A stretch of 64,000 nucleotides of DNA from UBA3871 sp041797745 (GCA_041797745.1 JBHBZU010000053.1:3588-67587), one strand, 5' to 3'; counted from the first letter of the stretch, positions 9,319-18,818 are shown. A program made the numbers and translations. Notes: generated from the sequence alone by a model not told the origin.

Positions 9319-10149
9319 ATGTTATTAGCATTTGACGTAGGCAACACTAACATCGTACTCGGAGTATTCCGAGACGGAGAGTTAATCACTAACTGGCGTA
9401 TTCAGACGGACAATGACAAAAGTGCTGACGAGTATGGTATGTTAATCAATCAGCTTTTTGAATATGAGGGGCTGAACATTAAGGACGTAGAAGATATAAT
9501 TATATCTACAGTAGTTCCCTCAGTTCTTTATACGTTGCAACATCTGTCCATGAAATATTTTAACCGCAGAGCAATTGTAATAGAAGCGGGAGTCAAAACA
9601 GGGCTTATTATCAAGTATGACAACCCTAAACAAGTAGGAGCCGATAGAATTGTAAACGCTGTTTCAGCTTACACCAAGTATGGAGGGCCGTTGATTGTCA
9701 TCGACCTTGGAACAGCAACTACCTTTTGCGCGATTACGGAAAAGGCGGAATATCTGGGAGGTACCATTGCTCCGGGGCTTAAGATTGCTTCTGAAGCACT
9801 TTGCGAAAAGACGGCAAAACTTCCAAAAGTTGAGCTGGAGGAGCCGGGAACTGCGATATGCCGTAACACCATCACCAGTATGCAGTCAGGGTTGGTTTAC
9901 GGGCATATGGGAACGGTGGATTTTATCGTTAAAAAGATGAAAGCCGAGTTGGAAGCTATTACAGAATCGGGAAAACCGGTTACGGTAGTAGCTACAGGCG
10001 GCATGGCTGCCATGGTGGATAACGGCATTGACTGTATTGACCATGTGGACAAGCTCTTAACCTTGGAGGGACTGGAAATTATATACAGAAAGAACAAGCG
10101 CGAACGAGAACGTAAGCAGGAGCGTGCCGGAGAACGTCATTGCAAGTAG
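9319..10149 (+). CDS. coaX: type III pantothenate kinase
   Basis: CoaX phosphorylates pantothenate in the first step of coenzyme A synthesis and is not feedback-inhibited by CoA. The N-terminal ASKHA phosphate loop DVGNTNIVLGVF is at residues about 5-16. The family motifs GADRIVNA, VIDLGTATTF and GGTIAPGL follow, and ATGGMA near residue 226 marks the adenosine motif. At 276 aa it is slightly longer than usual because of an Arg/Glu/Lys-rich tail. It follows the acyl-CoA decarboxylase operon by 55 bases and is followed by a strong terminator at 10,192. Confidence 0.95.
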   Translation: MLLAFDVGNTNIVLGVFRDGELITNWRIQTDNDKSADEYGMLINQLFEYEGLNIKDVEDIIISTVVPSVLYTLQHLSMKYFNRRAIVIEAGVKTGLIIKYDNPKQVGADRIVNAVSAYTKYGGPLIVIDLGTATTFCAITEKAEYLGGTIAPGLKIASEALCEKTAKLPKVELEEPGTAICRNTITSMQSGLVYGHMGTVDFIVKKMKAELEAITESGKPVTVVATGGMAAMVDNGIDCIDHVDKLLTLEGLEIIYRKNKRERERKQERAGERHCK

Positions 10150-10191
10150 CTACTTAATCAGATAATGTGCAACGACACACAGAAAAATCAT

Positions 10192-10224
10192 CGGGGACGG
10201 CCTCAAAGCTGTCCCCGTATTTTT
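10192..10224 (+). terminator. Rho-independent terminator after coaX
   Basis: CGGGGAC (10192-10198) pairs with GTCCCCG (10211-10217), followed by TATTTTTG. From here to 10,392 there is no gene, only the leader of the next operon. Confidence 0.85.
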
Positions 10225-10392
10225 GAATAAAGTATAGTTATTAAGATAGAAAAACTGTTATAAGTACAGAAAGAGCTTTACTGTTGAATTGAGCAAGAAT
10301 TGAAGCGAATGCTTAATTCGGAAAATTTTCAGGTAATAGAATAGCGGCAGTAGTGCTGAAAATAAAAGTTTAGTTGATTAGGAAAACAGAAG

Positions 10393-10956
10393 ATGAAGAG
10401 TTTCAAAAAAGAATTGGTATTAAAACTCAAAAGAGAAATGGGGCTTTCAGCTATTACGGCGAACAGTTCCAATATTATTGAAGAGCTGGCAGTGAGACAC
10501 TCAAATATTTATTTTTATAGAGCTACAAGAGGCATAGACGCAATAGAGCTAAAGGATATAGATGTAATAAGAGAAAGATATTTACTGCCGGAGGGAGTAG
10601 AGGTCAGTCAAAGGCTGTATTTAATGCTGTATCAGGAAGCCTATGAAGAATATCCCGATCATTGCGTAGGTCTTGTGGAATTGATAGAGCACTATCCTGA
10701 TGAAAAGACATTGTTTATTAAATGGCTTATGTTAAACGAAAGGTATCAGCGCACCGGTCTTGGTAAAGAGATGGTAAATGCTATATTTTCGTTAGGTTAT
10801 GATTTTGGTTATGAAAAATTTAGACTGGCTTGTTACGATTCCAATGAGCGCGGATTGAGATTTTGGAAAAATCTAGGCTTCAAACCTGTTGGGGAAGCGC
10901 CGGGTATTGCTTTAAAGTCCGGCAGAAAACAAACCTTACTGGTTTTAGAGAAGTAG
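10393..10956 (+). CDS. GNAT-family acetyltransferase
   Basis: A 187-aa protein whose second half carries the GNAT acetyl-CoA site: IKWLMLNERYQRTGLGKEM (residues about 114-132, the R-x-x-G-x-G/A loop) and then YDSNERGLRFWKNLGF (about 153-168), the usual C-terminal N-x-x-x-x-x-x-x-LGF motif. The N-terminal ~90 residues are not recognised and are longer than a minimal GNAT. The substrate is unknown. The dus gene starts 17 bases after its stop, so the two probably form a transcription unit. Confidence 0.8.
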   Translation: MKSFKKELVLKLKREMGLSAITANSSNIIEELAVRHSNIYFYRATRGIDAIELKDIDVIRERYLLPEGVEVSQRLYLMLYQEAYEEYPDHCVGLVELIEHYPDEKTLFIKWLMLNERYQRTGLGKEMVNAIFSLGYDFGYEKFRLACYDSNERGLRFWKNLGFKPVGEAPGIALKSGRKQTLLVLEK

Positions 10957-10972
10957 AAAAGAAAGAGAAAGA

Positions 10973-12094
10973 TTGGAAGAGAGATTGGATAAAAACTTAA
11001 AAGAGAATAAGCTTTGTATAGGGGATGTTTCCCTGGAAAATCCCTTTTTACTGGCGCCCTTGGCGGGAATAACGGACGCACCTACTCGTTTGCTTGCAAA
11101 GGTGCAGGGAGCGGCGATGACCTATTCGGAAATGGTATCCTGCAAAGGCTTATATTATAAAGATAAAAATACGGACAGACTTTTGAGAACTCTTAAGGGA
11201 GAGGATAAGGTGGCTTATCAACTCTTCGGCTCGGAACCCGATATGCTTAGGTTTGCTACAAAAGAACTGGCTTGTCGAGAAAATGCGGTCTACGATATTA
11301 ACATGGGGTGTCCAGTTCCAAAAGTGGTTAAAAATGGAGAGGGCTCGGCATTGCTAAAGAATCCTGCGTTGGTTCAAGAGCTGGTGGCTGCCGCTTGTGA
11401 GGGGGCGGCAACGGGAACGGACAGACTTAAACCTGTTACTGTTAAAATTCGTATGGGCTTTGACGAAGACCATATCAATGCGGTGGAAGTGGCAAAGGCT
11501 GCAATGGAGGGAGGCGCCGCGGCTGTGGCGGTTCACGGGCGTACTCGCGAGCAATATTATAACGGCAAGGCCGACTGGGATATTATCAGAAAGGTTCGTG
11601 AAGAGGTAGGCACTACTATCATTGGAAACGGAGATATATATTCGGGGGTTGACGCATTGGCTATGATGGCTTATACGGGTTGCGATTTGGTGATGATTGC
11701 CCGCGGTGCATTGGGAAATCCTTGGATTTTCAGAGAAGCTCTTGTTTTGTGGGAGACTTTGGGTAAGCCGACGGGAAAAGAACTTTATCGTCAGGGGGAA
11801 GATAATATCCGAAAAGCCTGCAATGAAATTTTGACCGCTAATAATGTTCCCATCGGAGCGGATTCCTCAAGGTTTATGCCTGTAACCTTGGAAGAAAAGG
11901 TATCTATGATGCTTAGACATTTTGAGCTGTCTTTGAATTTCAAGGGGGAATATGCGGCGGTTCGCGAAATGCGTAAGCATGTAGGCTGGTATATGAAAGG
12001 CGAACAAGGCTCGGCAGCCCTGCGACGAGAAATAAATGCTATTACAGAGGCAGCGAAACTAATAGAAACCATTGTATCTATTGGAGAAAAATAG
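10973..12094 (+). CDS. dusB: tRNA-dihydrouridine synthase
   Basis: A flavoprotein that reduces specific uridines in the tRNA D-loop using FMN and NADPH. The TIM-barrel signature is clear: LAPLAGITDAPTR, YSEMVSCKGL, then DINMGCPVPKVVKNGEGSAL with the catalytic Cys in NMGCP. A VKIRMGF segment, AVHGRTREQYY and IIGNGDIYSG with the FMN phosphate site follow. 373 aa is slightly longer than average because of an N-terminal lead (about 16 residues) and a C-terminal helical domain. The start is TTG at 10,973. The DusB subgroup is assigned by overall resemblance to Firmicute Dus proteins and is less certain than the family. Confidence 0.92.
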   Translation: MEERLDKNLKENKLCIGDVSLENPFLLAPLAGITDAPTRLLAKVQGAAMTYSEMVSCKGLYYKDKNTDRLLRTLKGEDKVAYQLFGSEPDMLRFATKELACRENAVYDINMGCPVPKVVKNGEGSALLKNPALVQELVAAACEGAATGTDRLKPVTVKIRMGFDEDHINAVEVAKAAMEGGAAAVAVHGRTREQYYNGKADWDIIRKVREEVGTTIIGNGDIYSGVDALAMMAYTGCDLVMIARGALGNPWIFREALVLWETLGKPTGKELYRQGEDNIRKACNEILTANNVPIGADSSRFMPVTLEEKVSMMLRHFELSLNFKGEYAAVREMRKHVGWYMKGEQGSAALRREINAITEAAKLIETIVSIGEK

Positions 12095-12301
12095 AAAATT
12101 TCTATTTCTTCATATCCGTTTGAGTATTTAATTAGAGGCTAAAAGCTATAAAACATCGGTGGCAAGAGGTTTTGTGAAATAGGCTTTTGCAAAGGCAAAG
12201 TCAGTCTGGTAAATAAGGAAAAAATAAGAAAGCTGAAAATAGACAGTAGTAAGAATAGAAAGTAGCCGGCGAAAATAAGACGAAATTATATGGGGGAGAA
12301 G

Positions 12302-13039
12302 ATGAAAAAGACAGTTGGAATTATCGGAGGAATGGGGCCTTTGGCTACCTGTGACCTTTTAGAGACTATAATTAAATTTACAGAGGCAGAAAAGGATCAG
12401 GAGCATATTCATGTGCTGGTAGACTGCAATACCAATATTCCTGACAGAACTAAAGCTATTCTGCATGGTGGGGAAGATCCGGTACCTGAACTCATAAAAT
12501 CCGGTAAAAGATTGATTGAAGCAGGGGCAGAGTTGTTGGTAATGCATTGCAACACCGTTCATTATTTCCATGATAGAGTGGCAAAGGAGTTAAGCGTACC
12601 CTTACTTCATATACCGGAGGAGACCGCACGTGCTTTGGCAGCTGCGGGTGTAAGGAAAGCAGGAATTTTAGCAACTAACGGTACGCGTCAAGCGGGTGTG
12701 TATGATAAGGCTTTATCAAAGGAAAACCTTTCGGCAGTATGGCCGCAAGAAGAGGCGCAGGACTTGCTAATGTCCGTTATTTATGACTATATTAAAGCGG
12801 GTAAAACGGGCTGGGATAAAGAGGGCATTTCCGCGATGATTCGGGAAATGAAAGAGCGAGGAGCGGAGCGGATAGTAATAGGCTGTACGGAAATTCCGCT
12901 TATTCTTCGTGAATTAGATGAATATAAAGGCGTGGAGGAGTTTACGGAAGACCTGGGCTTCATAGATCCTGCGGTGTTAATAGCCAAAATTATTATCCAA
13001 AAGGCTGGGTACAAAGTAAAAACTAAGGGCTGGCTATAA
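12302..13039 (+). CDS. aspartate/glutamate racemase family protein
   Basis: A cofactor-independent amino-acid racemase. GIIGGMGPLAT opens the protein. The two catalytic cysteines are visible in MHCNTVHYF (about residue 78) and VIGCTEIPL (about residue 196), and the substrate-loop segment DCNTNIPDR is present. Length (245 aa) fits aspartate racemase/YgeA-type enzymes better than MurI (~265-280 with other motifs), so D-aspartate formation is the likely role but not proved. I choose ATG 12,302 because GGGGGAG directly precedes it. An in-frame ATG at 12,290 has no ribosome binding site. The 12,095-12,289 gap shows no gene. Confidence 0.85.
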   Translation: MKKTVGIIGGMGPLATCDLLETIIKFTEAEKDQEHIHVLVDCNTNIPDRTKAILHGGEDPVPELIKSGKRLIEAGAELLVMHCNTVHYFHDRVAKELSVPLLHIPEETARALAAAGVRKAGILATNGTRQAGVYDKALSKENLSAVWPQEEAQDLLMSVIYDYIKAGKTGWDKEGISAMIREMKERGAERIVIGCTEIPLILRELDEYKGVEEFTEDLGFIDPAVLIAKIIIQKAGYKVKTKGWL

Positions 13040-13158
13040 AAATACAATGAGCCGGTATAATTGGTATAAATTATTAATCCTGCTTGAGAATAGGGAATCA
13101 TCAAAACGCAAAAATAGGCTTACAGGACAAAAAGGAATCAAATAAATCTGCAAAGAAA

Positions 13159-13184
13159 AAAGGCTGACTTTAAAGTCAGCCTTT
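13159..13184. terminator. bidirectional terminator between the racemase and rubrerythrin
   Basis: A perfect 13-bp stem, AAAGGCTGACTTT (13159-13171) against AAAGTCAGCCTTT (13172-13184), with A/T-rich flanks on both sides. It serves the convergent genes. Confidence 0.85.
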
Positions 13185-13206
13185 AGCTTTCGTTAATCTT
13201 GTTTAA

Positions 13207-13749
13207 TTAGCCGAAGTATCTCTTTAAGAGGCCCTCAAATGCAGCACCGTGGCGAGCTTCGTCCTTGCACATTTCATGAACTGTATCATGGATAGCGTCA
13301 AGGTTAAGCTGCTTTGCTTTAGTTGCAAGAGCCTTTTTGCCCTCGCAAGCGCCGGCTTCTGCTTCTACACGCATTTCAAGATTCTTCTTAGTTGAAGTTG
13401 TAACTACTTCGCCGAGAAGCTCTGCAAACTTTGCAGCATGTTCAGCTTCTTCATAAGCAGCTTTTTCCCAGTAGAGACCGATTTCAGGGTAGCCCTCTCT
13501 ATGTGCGACTCTGCTCATTGCAAGGTACATACCTACTTCTGAACATTCGCCGTTGAAGTTGGCTCTGAGATCTTCAATAATCTGTGGGTCAACTCCCTGT
13601 GCTACTCCGACAACGTGCTGGTCAGCCCACTGTCTTTCTCCCTCTTCCTGCTTAACAAACTTTTCCGGACCCACACCACAAGTAGGACACTTTTCTGGTG
13701 GTTGGTTACCCTCGTGTACATAACCGCACACGGAACATACGTACTTCAT
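13207..13749 (-). CDS. reverse rubrerythrin (rubredoxin domain first)
   Basis: A 180-aa non-haem iron protein that reduces H2O2 and O2 in anaerobes. The rubredoxin-like domain is at the N-terminus, with [10 protein letters not shown] (C5, C8) and [11 protein letters not shown] (about C21, C24). The diiron four-helix domain follows, with ligand-bearing helices [30 protein letters not shown] and [11 protein letters not shown]. This order is the opposite of classical rubrerythrin and matches the 'reverse rubrerythrins' of Clostridium acetobutylicum. AGGAGG lies upstream of the ATG at 13,749. It stands alone with its own promoter region, including a TATAAT-like box on the minus strand near 13,820. 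Confidence 0.93.
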   Translation of the reverse strand: MKYVCSVCGYVHEGNQPPEKCPTCGVGPEKFVKQEEGERQWADQHVVGVAQGVDPQIIEDLRANFNGECSEVGMYLAMSRVAHREGYPEIGLYWEKAAYEEAEHAAKFAELLGEVVTTSTKKNLEMRVEAEAGACEGKKALATKAKQLNLDAIHDTVHEMCKDEARHGAAFEGLLKRYFG

Positions 13750-13994
13750 TGGTCTATTCCTCCTATAATTTCAATCAAAATTTTCTAAACGTACACCTCT
13801 CAAGGAGGGTGTATATATATTATACCCCTATTCAGAATTTTTATAACAAAATTTTGTAGAAATAATTCACAAGAGCTTCACAAACGCTTCACTCACAATA
13901 ATCGGACATTTCAATACGGGAGTTGACGGTTTTCTTCAAATTATCGGCAATGAAGTTCACACAAGCTGCGAAAATTATGATATAATGAACGTAC

Positions 13995-14032
13995 AAGCAC
14001 ATTTTGTATGAGCTCAGCCATAGGATGTGCTT
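13995..14032 (+). promoter_or_regulatory. leader hairpin before the deacetylase gene
   Basis: AAGCACAT (13995-14002) pairs with ATGTGCTT (14025-14032), followed by TATTATT. It lies just after a TATAAT box (near 13,980) and before the GTG start at 14,061. It could be an attenuator or an mRNA-stabilising stem. The remaining 13,750-14,060 sequence holds the two divergent promoters and no gene. Confidence 0.4.
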
Positions 14033-14060
14033 TATTATTGACTTTAGGGGGTAATTTGGA

Positions 14061-15047
14061 GTGCGTAACGGTAAATATGTATTGATTGTAGGGGTCTTGG
14101 CTATTTTGTTCGCTTTAGGTTTGGGAATGATTAGCTACGGACTTGGAATCGGACCTTTGGGGAGACATATAGACAAAGATTTTGAAGTATCGACAGAGTC
14201 AGCTGTTAAAACAACGGAAGCGGCGGTTGTTTCAAAGGAAGCTATCACTGTTCCGGTTGAAAAAACAACAAAAGCGGCTGTTACAGAGGGAACTCTTACG
14301 AAAGGCGCTGTCACAAATGCAGGTATTACAGGAGAGACCGGAGAAACGCCTAATAAAATACAGTCAAATACGAAATACAGCAGTCTTTATCCTGAAATGT
14401 GCGTACCGGCACCTACGGACAATAAAGTGATTCAGAATACTATATTCCTTACTTTCGATGACGGTCCGGGAGCGGGAACGGAGCAAGTTTTGAATACTTT
14501 AGCAGCCCACGAAGCTAAAGCCACATTCTTTTTAGTAGGCACGCGTATAAATGAACAGACTGCACCATTGATTCAGAGAATGGTGGATGAGGGGCATAGC
14601 ATTGCCGTTCACACTACTTGTCATGATTACAGAACCATTTATGCGTCTGTAGAAGCATACTTGAAAGATTTTAACACCACTTACGAAAAGATTTATGACT
14701 ATACAGGCACTTACCCTAGAATTTACAGATTTCCGGGTGGTAGCATAAACAGCTTCAATAAGAGCGTTTATCGCGACATTATATCAGAGCTTTCCAACAG
14801 AGGTTTTACATATTATGATTGGAATATTTCTGCGGGAGACGCAACAAAGGGAGCAACTGAGAAAACAATCTATGCTAATTCAATGGTAGGACTTAAATAC
14901 AAGAATGCTTCAAGAAATGCGATTTTGCTCATGCATGATACCAGCACTCTTTCATCCTCACAGCTTGATAATATTATGACTGCATATGAGCAGAACGGCT
15001 TTTCTTTTGCAGCCCTTGACCAAGATATAAAACCTATAAAGATGTAG
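14061..15047 (+). CDS. polysaccharide deacetylase (NodB domain), membrane-anchored
   Basis: A 328-aa protein with an N-terminal transmembrane anchor (about residues 7-26). A Thr/Ala/Glu-rich linker follows (about 44-95), then a NodB homology domain. Motif 1 is FLTFDDGPG, with the catalytic Asp and metal Asp. Motif 2 is HTTCHDY, equivalent to H-(S/T)-x-x-H. Motif 3 is FRFPGGS-like (YRFPGGS), and the late motif LLMHD supplies a His. The family removes N-acetyl groups from peptidoglycan GlcNAc (PgdA) or MurNAc, which protects the wall from lysozyme. The start is GTG at 14,061, preceded by AGGGGG about ten bases upstream. Confidence 0.88.
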   Translation: MRNGKYVLIVGVLAILFALGLGMISYGLGIGPLGRHIDKDFEVSTESAVKTTEAAVVSKEAITVPVEKTTKAAVTEGTLTKGAVTNAGITGETGETPNKIQSNTKYSSLYPEMCVPAPTDNKVIQNTIFLTFDDGPGAGTEQVLNTLAAHEAKATFFLVGTRINEQTAPLIQRMVDEGHSIAVHTTCHDYRTIYASVEAYLKDFNTTYEKIYDYTGTYPRIYRFPGGSINSFNKSVYRDIISELSNRGFTYYDWNISAGDATKGATEKTIYANSMVGLKYKNASRNAILLMHDTSTLSSSQLDNIMTAYEQNGFSFAALDQDIKPIKM

Positions 15048-15200
15048 GGTTTACGCAAATTTTAGAATTTGATTTACTTCCACGAAGTAGTTTTATTAAG
15101 TAAAAACCTTGTATTTTCTTGGTTTTCTCGATGTTTTAGATAACGGGTTCTAGGAATAATAGATAACAAAAGGATACAAAATCACAAAAAGTATACAGAA

Positions 15201-15227
15201 AGCGAGTCATAAAAGGCTCGCTTTTTA
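15201..15227 (+). terminator. terminator after the deacetylase gene
   Basis: AGCGAGTC (15201-15208) pairs with GGCTCGCT (15215-15222, one G-U pair), followed by TTTTA. Confidence 0.8.
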
Positions 15228-15320
15228 CATACAACTGAAAAAATAGCGGAAAATCAGGGAAAAATCAGGAGAAACTCATATAATTGTATAAAATTTACAA
15301 AAAATTAAACCCCGGACAGA

Positions 15321-15404
15321 TATCGTAAATAACGATAGCCCACTTGCAATTATTTCGATAAAAAACTTTACTTTTTACATGCCCGTTCTTATAATAGTTA
15401 TAAT
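15321..15404 (+). promoter_or_regulatory. promoter region of the liv operon with a palindrome
   Basis: TATCGT (15321-15326) and ACGATA (15332-15337) form an inverted repeat. About 60 bases later TATAAT (15399-15404) is a good -10 box, with a weak TTTACA at 15,374. The start codon of livK follows at 15,439. No riboswitch or T-box is recognised in 15,228-15,438. Confidence 0.4.
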
Positions 15405-15438
15405 ATGTTTTGAAAAATTTTATAGGAGGAAATATAAA

Positions 15439-16674
15439 ATGAAAAAGCTATCATTTTTACTCGTTTTAGTAATGGTATTCTCCCTCTTCGCAGTAGGCTG
15501 CGGCGGTGGAGATGAGGGTGGTTCTGAAGTTGCAGGAATCAACGTTGAGGGAACCACAATAAAGATTGGTGTATTCGAACCGACTACCGGTGAAAACGGT
15601 GGTGGCGGAATGCAGGAAGTGCTTGGTGCGCGTTATGCTAATCAGCTTAATCCAACCGTAGATATTAACGGTACTACATACAATATTGAACTGGTTGAAG
15701 TTGATAATCAGTCCGATAAGGCGGCAGCTGTAACAGCAGCTCAGCAGCTTATTTCCAAGGGTGTTGTAGGAGTTATCGGTTCCTACGGCTCAGGAGTATC
15801 TATTGCAGCAGGTACTACCTTTGCAGAGGCGGGAGTTGCGGCAGTTGGTTGCTCTTGCACAAATCCGCAGGTTACACTGGACAACGATTTCTATTTCAGA
15901 ACCTGCTTCCTTGATCCGTTCCAGGGAACAGTAATGGCAAACTATGCTTTCAAAGAGGGCTATAGAACTGCGGCTACCATCTCCCAGAACGGTGATGACT
16001 ACTCCACAGGTCTTGCTACATACTTTAAGAATGCCTTTATAGAATTAGGCGGCGAAATTGTAGACGAAGAAACATATCAGACTAATGAGTCCGATTTCAA
16101 TGCTCTTCTTACCTCTATCAAGAAAGCAAATCCTGAATGTATATTCTGTCCATCTTCTATCAATACAGCTACATTGATTCTTCCACAGATGAGAGCTAAC
16201 GGTATCACTGCACAGATTCTTGCCGGCGATACTTGGGAAAATGCTGCTATCATCTCAAAGGACGCAGTAGGAGCAGCGCTCTCCACATTCTTTGATGAAA
16301 ACGATGAATCAAATCAGGTTGCAGTAAATTTCGTTAAGGGCTTCAAGGAATACCTTAACAGCAATCCGCAGAATATCACTTGGAATGCAGGTACAGACAC
16401 AGTTGCAGCAGTTTCTGCTCTTGGATATGACGCATATATGTCTCTCTACAATGCACTTCAGGCTCTCGACGGTACAGATATCGAAGTAGTTAACTCTGTA
16501 GCAATCAGAGACGCTCTTGCAAAGGTTGACTTCGATGGTGTAACAGGTCACATTGCATTCGACGAAAACGGCGATGCTATCAAGACTACTGCTTATATCA
16601 AGACTGTTACTGAAAAGTCTTTAGAGACTAAATCTTTCGAGTTTGTAAGAACTCAGGAAGTAGCAGATCTGTAA
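15439..16674 (+). CDS. livK: branched-chain amino-acid ABC transporter, substrate-binding lipoprotein
   Basis: A 411-aa lipoprotein: signal sequence MKKLSFLLVLVMVFSLF and lipobox AVGC at about residue 22-25, then a Gly-rich linker. The mature part is a type I periplasmic-binding fold (IKIGVFEPTTGENGGGG, VEVDNQSDKAAAVTAAQQLI, GVIGSYGSG) typical of LivJ/LivK-type receptors for Leu/Ile/Val or related amino acids. It captures substrate outside the cell for the LivHMGF permease encoded next. I choose ATG 15,439, which AGGAGG precedes by 9 bases; an open GTG/ATG-like extension to 15,379 has no such site. A hairpin (16,714-16,743) separates it from livH, which often lets the binding protein be made in excess. 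Confidence 0.93.
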   Translation: MKKLSFLLVLVMVFSLFAVGCGGGDEGGSEVAGINVEGTTIKIGVFEPTTGENGGGGMQEVLGARYANQLNPTVDINGTTYNIELVEVDNQSDKAAAVTAAQQLISKGVVGVIGSYGSGVSIAAGTTFAEAGVAAVGCSCTNPQVTLDNDFYFRTCFLDPFQGTVMANYAFKEGYRTAATISQNGDDYSTGLATYFKNAFIELGGEIVDEETYQTNESDFNALLTSIKKANPECIFCPSSINTATLILPQMRANGITAQILAGDTWENAAIISKDAVGAALSTFFDENDESNQVAVNFVKGFKEYLNSNPQNITWNAGTDTVAAVSALGYDAYMSLYNALQALDGTDIEVVNSVAIRDALAKVDFDGVTGHIAFDENGDAIKTTAYIKTVTEKSLETKSFEFVRTQEVADL

Positions 16675-16713
16675 GACTGAAATGTAACTAAGGTTACATA
16701 AGGCGAACTTATT

Positions 16714-16743
16714 GCGGCGAGGGGTGCAATATACCCTCACCGC
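16714..16743 (+). terminator. intercistronic hairpin between livK and livH
   Basis: GCGGCGAGGG (16714-16723) pairs with CCCTCACCGC (16734-16743) with one mismatch, followed by TTTGTGTGTTT. It is probably a partial terminator or a 3' stabiliser that gives more livK than transporter mRNA. Confidence 0.6.
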
Positions 16744-16806
16744 TTTGTGTGTTTATAAGGACGAATATATTTGTTCCATAACTTTAATTTAAGGAGGATA
16801 TCTTAC

Positions 16807-17688
16807 ATGACAAATTTTATGCAATATTGTCTTGCAGGACTCTCAATCGGCAGCATTTATGCCTTGATTGCCATTGGTTACACAATGGTATACGGTATCC
16901 TTAGACTGATCAACTTCGCCCATGGCGATATATTCATGATGGCAGCGTATTTCATGATTTTTGCAATGGTAGACTTTATGATTCCATGGTATGTTTCCAT
17001 GATTCTGGTTATAGTTGTTACGGTTATCTTGGGTGTGCTTATTGAAAAACTGGCTTACAAACCGCTTCGTACTGCGCCAAGAATGTCGATTATGATTTCT
17101 GCCATTGGCGTTTCATATATGCTTCAAAATGTGGCAACATATCTGTTCTCGGCATTACCGAAGCAATATCCGTCTATTCCTATGCTGAACAGGACACTTA
17201 AAATCGGAGAAGCTTCCACTTCTTTAGTTACAATTCTGACCCCTCTGATTTGTGTTATTTGCGTAATTGCATTACTTTTCTTAGTTAAAAAAACCAAGGT
17301 GGGTATGGCAATGAGAGCCGTTTCAAAGGATTTTGAGACAGCGCAGCTCATGGGGATTCAGATTAACAATATTATTTCCCTTACATTCGTAATCGGATGT
17401 AGCTTGGCGGCAATCGGCTCTATGCTGTATTTTACCCCAAGACCATCCGTATTCCCGCTTGCAGGTTCGCTTCCGGGGCTTAAGTGCTTTATAGCGGCGG
17501 TATTTGGCGGAATCGGTTCCATTCCGGGTGCTGTTGTGGGTGGACTGGTAGTAGGTATCAGTGAGACTTTTATGAAAGCTGTAGGGCTTTCGGAGTTCTC
17601 CGACGTATTTACTTTTGTGCTTTTAGTTGTTGTATTGATGTTCAGACCGACAGGTTTGTTCGGTGAAAAAGTTTCTGAGAAGGTGTGA
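16807..17688 (+). CDS. livH: branched-chain amino-acid ABC transporter permease LivH
   Basis: A 293-aa integral membrane protein with about eight hydrophobic segments. The opening CLAGLSIGSIYALIAIGYTMVYGILRLINFAHGD is diagnostic for LivH and its start is unambiguous. A late AVFGGIGSIPGAVVGG segment is the EAA-like loop that contacts the ATPases. It pairs with LivM to form the transmembrane pore. I use ATG 16,807, with AAGGAGG ten bases upstream. Its stop overlaps the beginning of livM by a few bases, so the two are translationally coupled. Confidence 0.94.
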   Translation: MTNFMQYCLAGLSIGSIYALIAIGYTMVYGILRLINFAHGDIFMMAAYFMIFAMVDFMIPWYVSMILVIVVTVILGVLIEKLAYKPLRTAPRMSIMISAIGVSYMLQNVATYLFSALPKQYPSIPMLNRTLKIGEASTSLVTILTPLICVICVIALLFLVKKTKVGMAMRAVSKDFETAQLMGIQINNIISLTFVIGCSLAAIGSMLYFTPRPSVFPLAGSLPGLKCFIAAVFGGIGSIPGAVVGGLVVGISETFMKAVGLSEFSDVFTFVLLVVVLMFRPTGLFGEKVSEKV

Positions 17689-17690
17689 TT

Positions 17691-18818
17691 ATGGATAATA
17701 AAACAAAAAAAATATGTTCCCTGGTCGCAACTGCAGCGCTTATCCTTTTGCTGATTCTCAGTTACGTTACCACAGGGACAACTTCCATGCTTCGCTCAGT
17801 CTTGCAGTTATCTGCTATTTATGCGCTGGCGGCATGTTCTATGAATCTGCTTAACGGATTTACAGGTTTGTTCTCTTTGGGGCAGGCAGGTTTTATGGCA
17901 GTTGGTGCCTACACTTTTGCGGTATTTACTATTCCGACAAACAAGAAAGGTAGCGTTTACTACCTGTACGGTGTTGCAGATTGGTTAAAAAATATAGCCT
18001 TACCACCGGCACTTGGACTCATCCTTGCGGGGATAGTGGCAGCTCTTTTAGCGGCTCTTATCGGTGCGGCGGTACTTAGACTTAAGTCAGACTATTTTGC
18101 CATCGCAACCTTAGGCTTTGCGGAAATCGTGCGTATTTGTGTGGCAAGTTCTCCTCTTGCAAGAATTACAAACGGTTCACTTGGTCTTAAGAGCATTCCG
18201 GGCTTTACGAACTTAGGTTTTATACCTGGATATTTCGTGCCTTTTATCGTTGTAGCAATATGTTTAGTAGTTATGTTCCTGCTTATTAACTGCTCCTTTG
18301 GTCGTGCATTCATGGCTATCAGAGAAGATGAAATCGCAGCGGAAGCTATGGGAATTAACTTGGCAAAGCACAAAACCTGGTCTTTTGTCATCAGTTCTTT
18401 CTTTGCAGGGATTTCCGGTGCTCTTTTGGCAATGTTCCTGGGCGCTGTACAGTCCACTACTTTCCCGCTGATGTTGACATATAATATCCTCCTCATTGTC
18501 GTAATCGGTGGTATGGGCTCAATGACAGGTTCTATCATTGCTTCATTCTTAGTTATTTCAGCTAAAGAATGGTGGTTGAGATTTTTGGATACCGAGATGT
18601 TCATCGGCTCATTCCAAGTACCGCTTCTCAGAACAGGTTTCAGAATGGTGGTATTTTCAATAATACTCATGCTGGTAGTTCTCTTCTGGAGAAAAGGTAT
18701 CATGGGGCAGAAAGAATTTAGCTGGGACGGACTTTATAATAGTTTTAAACGTTTAAGATTCGGGAAACTGGGTAAAAATAATAGTGCAACTTCTGTAGGA
18801 GGTGACATCAATGAGTAA
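17691..18818 (+). CDS. livM: branched-chain amino-acid ABC transporter permease LivM
   Basis: A 375-aa membrane protein, partner of LivH. It has the family pattern YALAACSMNLLNGFTGLFSLGQAGFMAVGAY near residues 46-76 and the ATPase-contact loop VVIGGMGSMTGSIIASFL near 266-283. It has eight to ten hydrophobic spans and a basic C-terminal tail. ATG 17,691 lies two bases after the livH stop; a GTG at 17,685 overlaps it and is less likely. The 3' end overlaps livG by 8 bases. Confidence 0.93.
   Translation: MDNKTKKICSLVATAALILLLILSYVTTGTTSMLRSVLQLSAIYALAACSMNLLNGFTGLFSLGQAGFMAVGAYTFAVFTIPTNKKGSVYYLYGVADWLKNIALPPALGLILAGIVAALLAALIGAAVLRLKSDYFAIATLGFAEIVRICVASSPLARITNGSLGLKSIPGFTNLGFIPGYFVPFIVVAICLVVMFLLINCSFGRAFMAIREDEIAAEAMGINLAKHKTWSFVISSFFAGISGALLAMFLGAVQSTTFPLMLTYNILLIVVIGGMGSMTGSIIASFLVISAKEWWLRFLDTEMFIGSFQVPLLRTGFRMVVFSIILMLVVLFWRKGIMGQKEFSWDGLYNSFKRLRFGKLGKNNSATSVGGDINE

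Noticed and set aside
13750..13860. A PerR box before the reverse rubrerythrin gene
   Set aside because: The sequence has AT-rich runs but no good match to the TTATAAT-N-ATTATAA palindrome.
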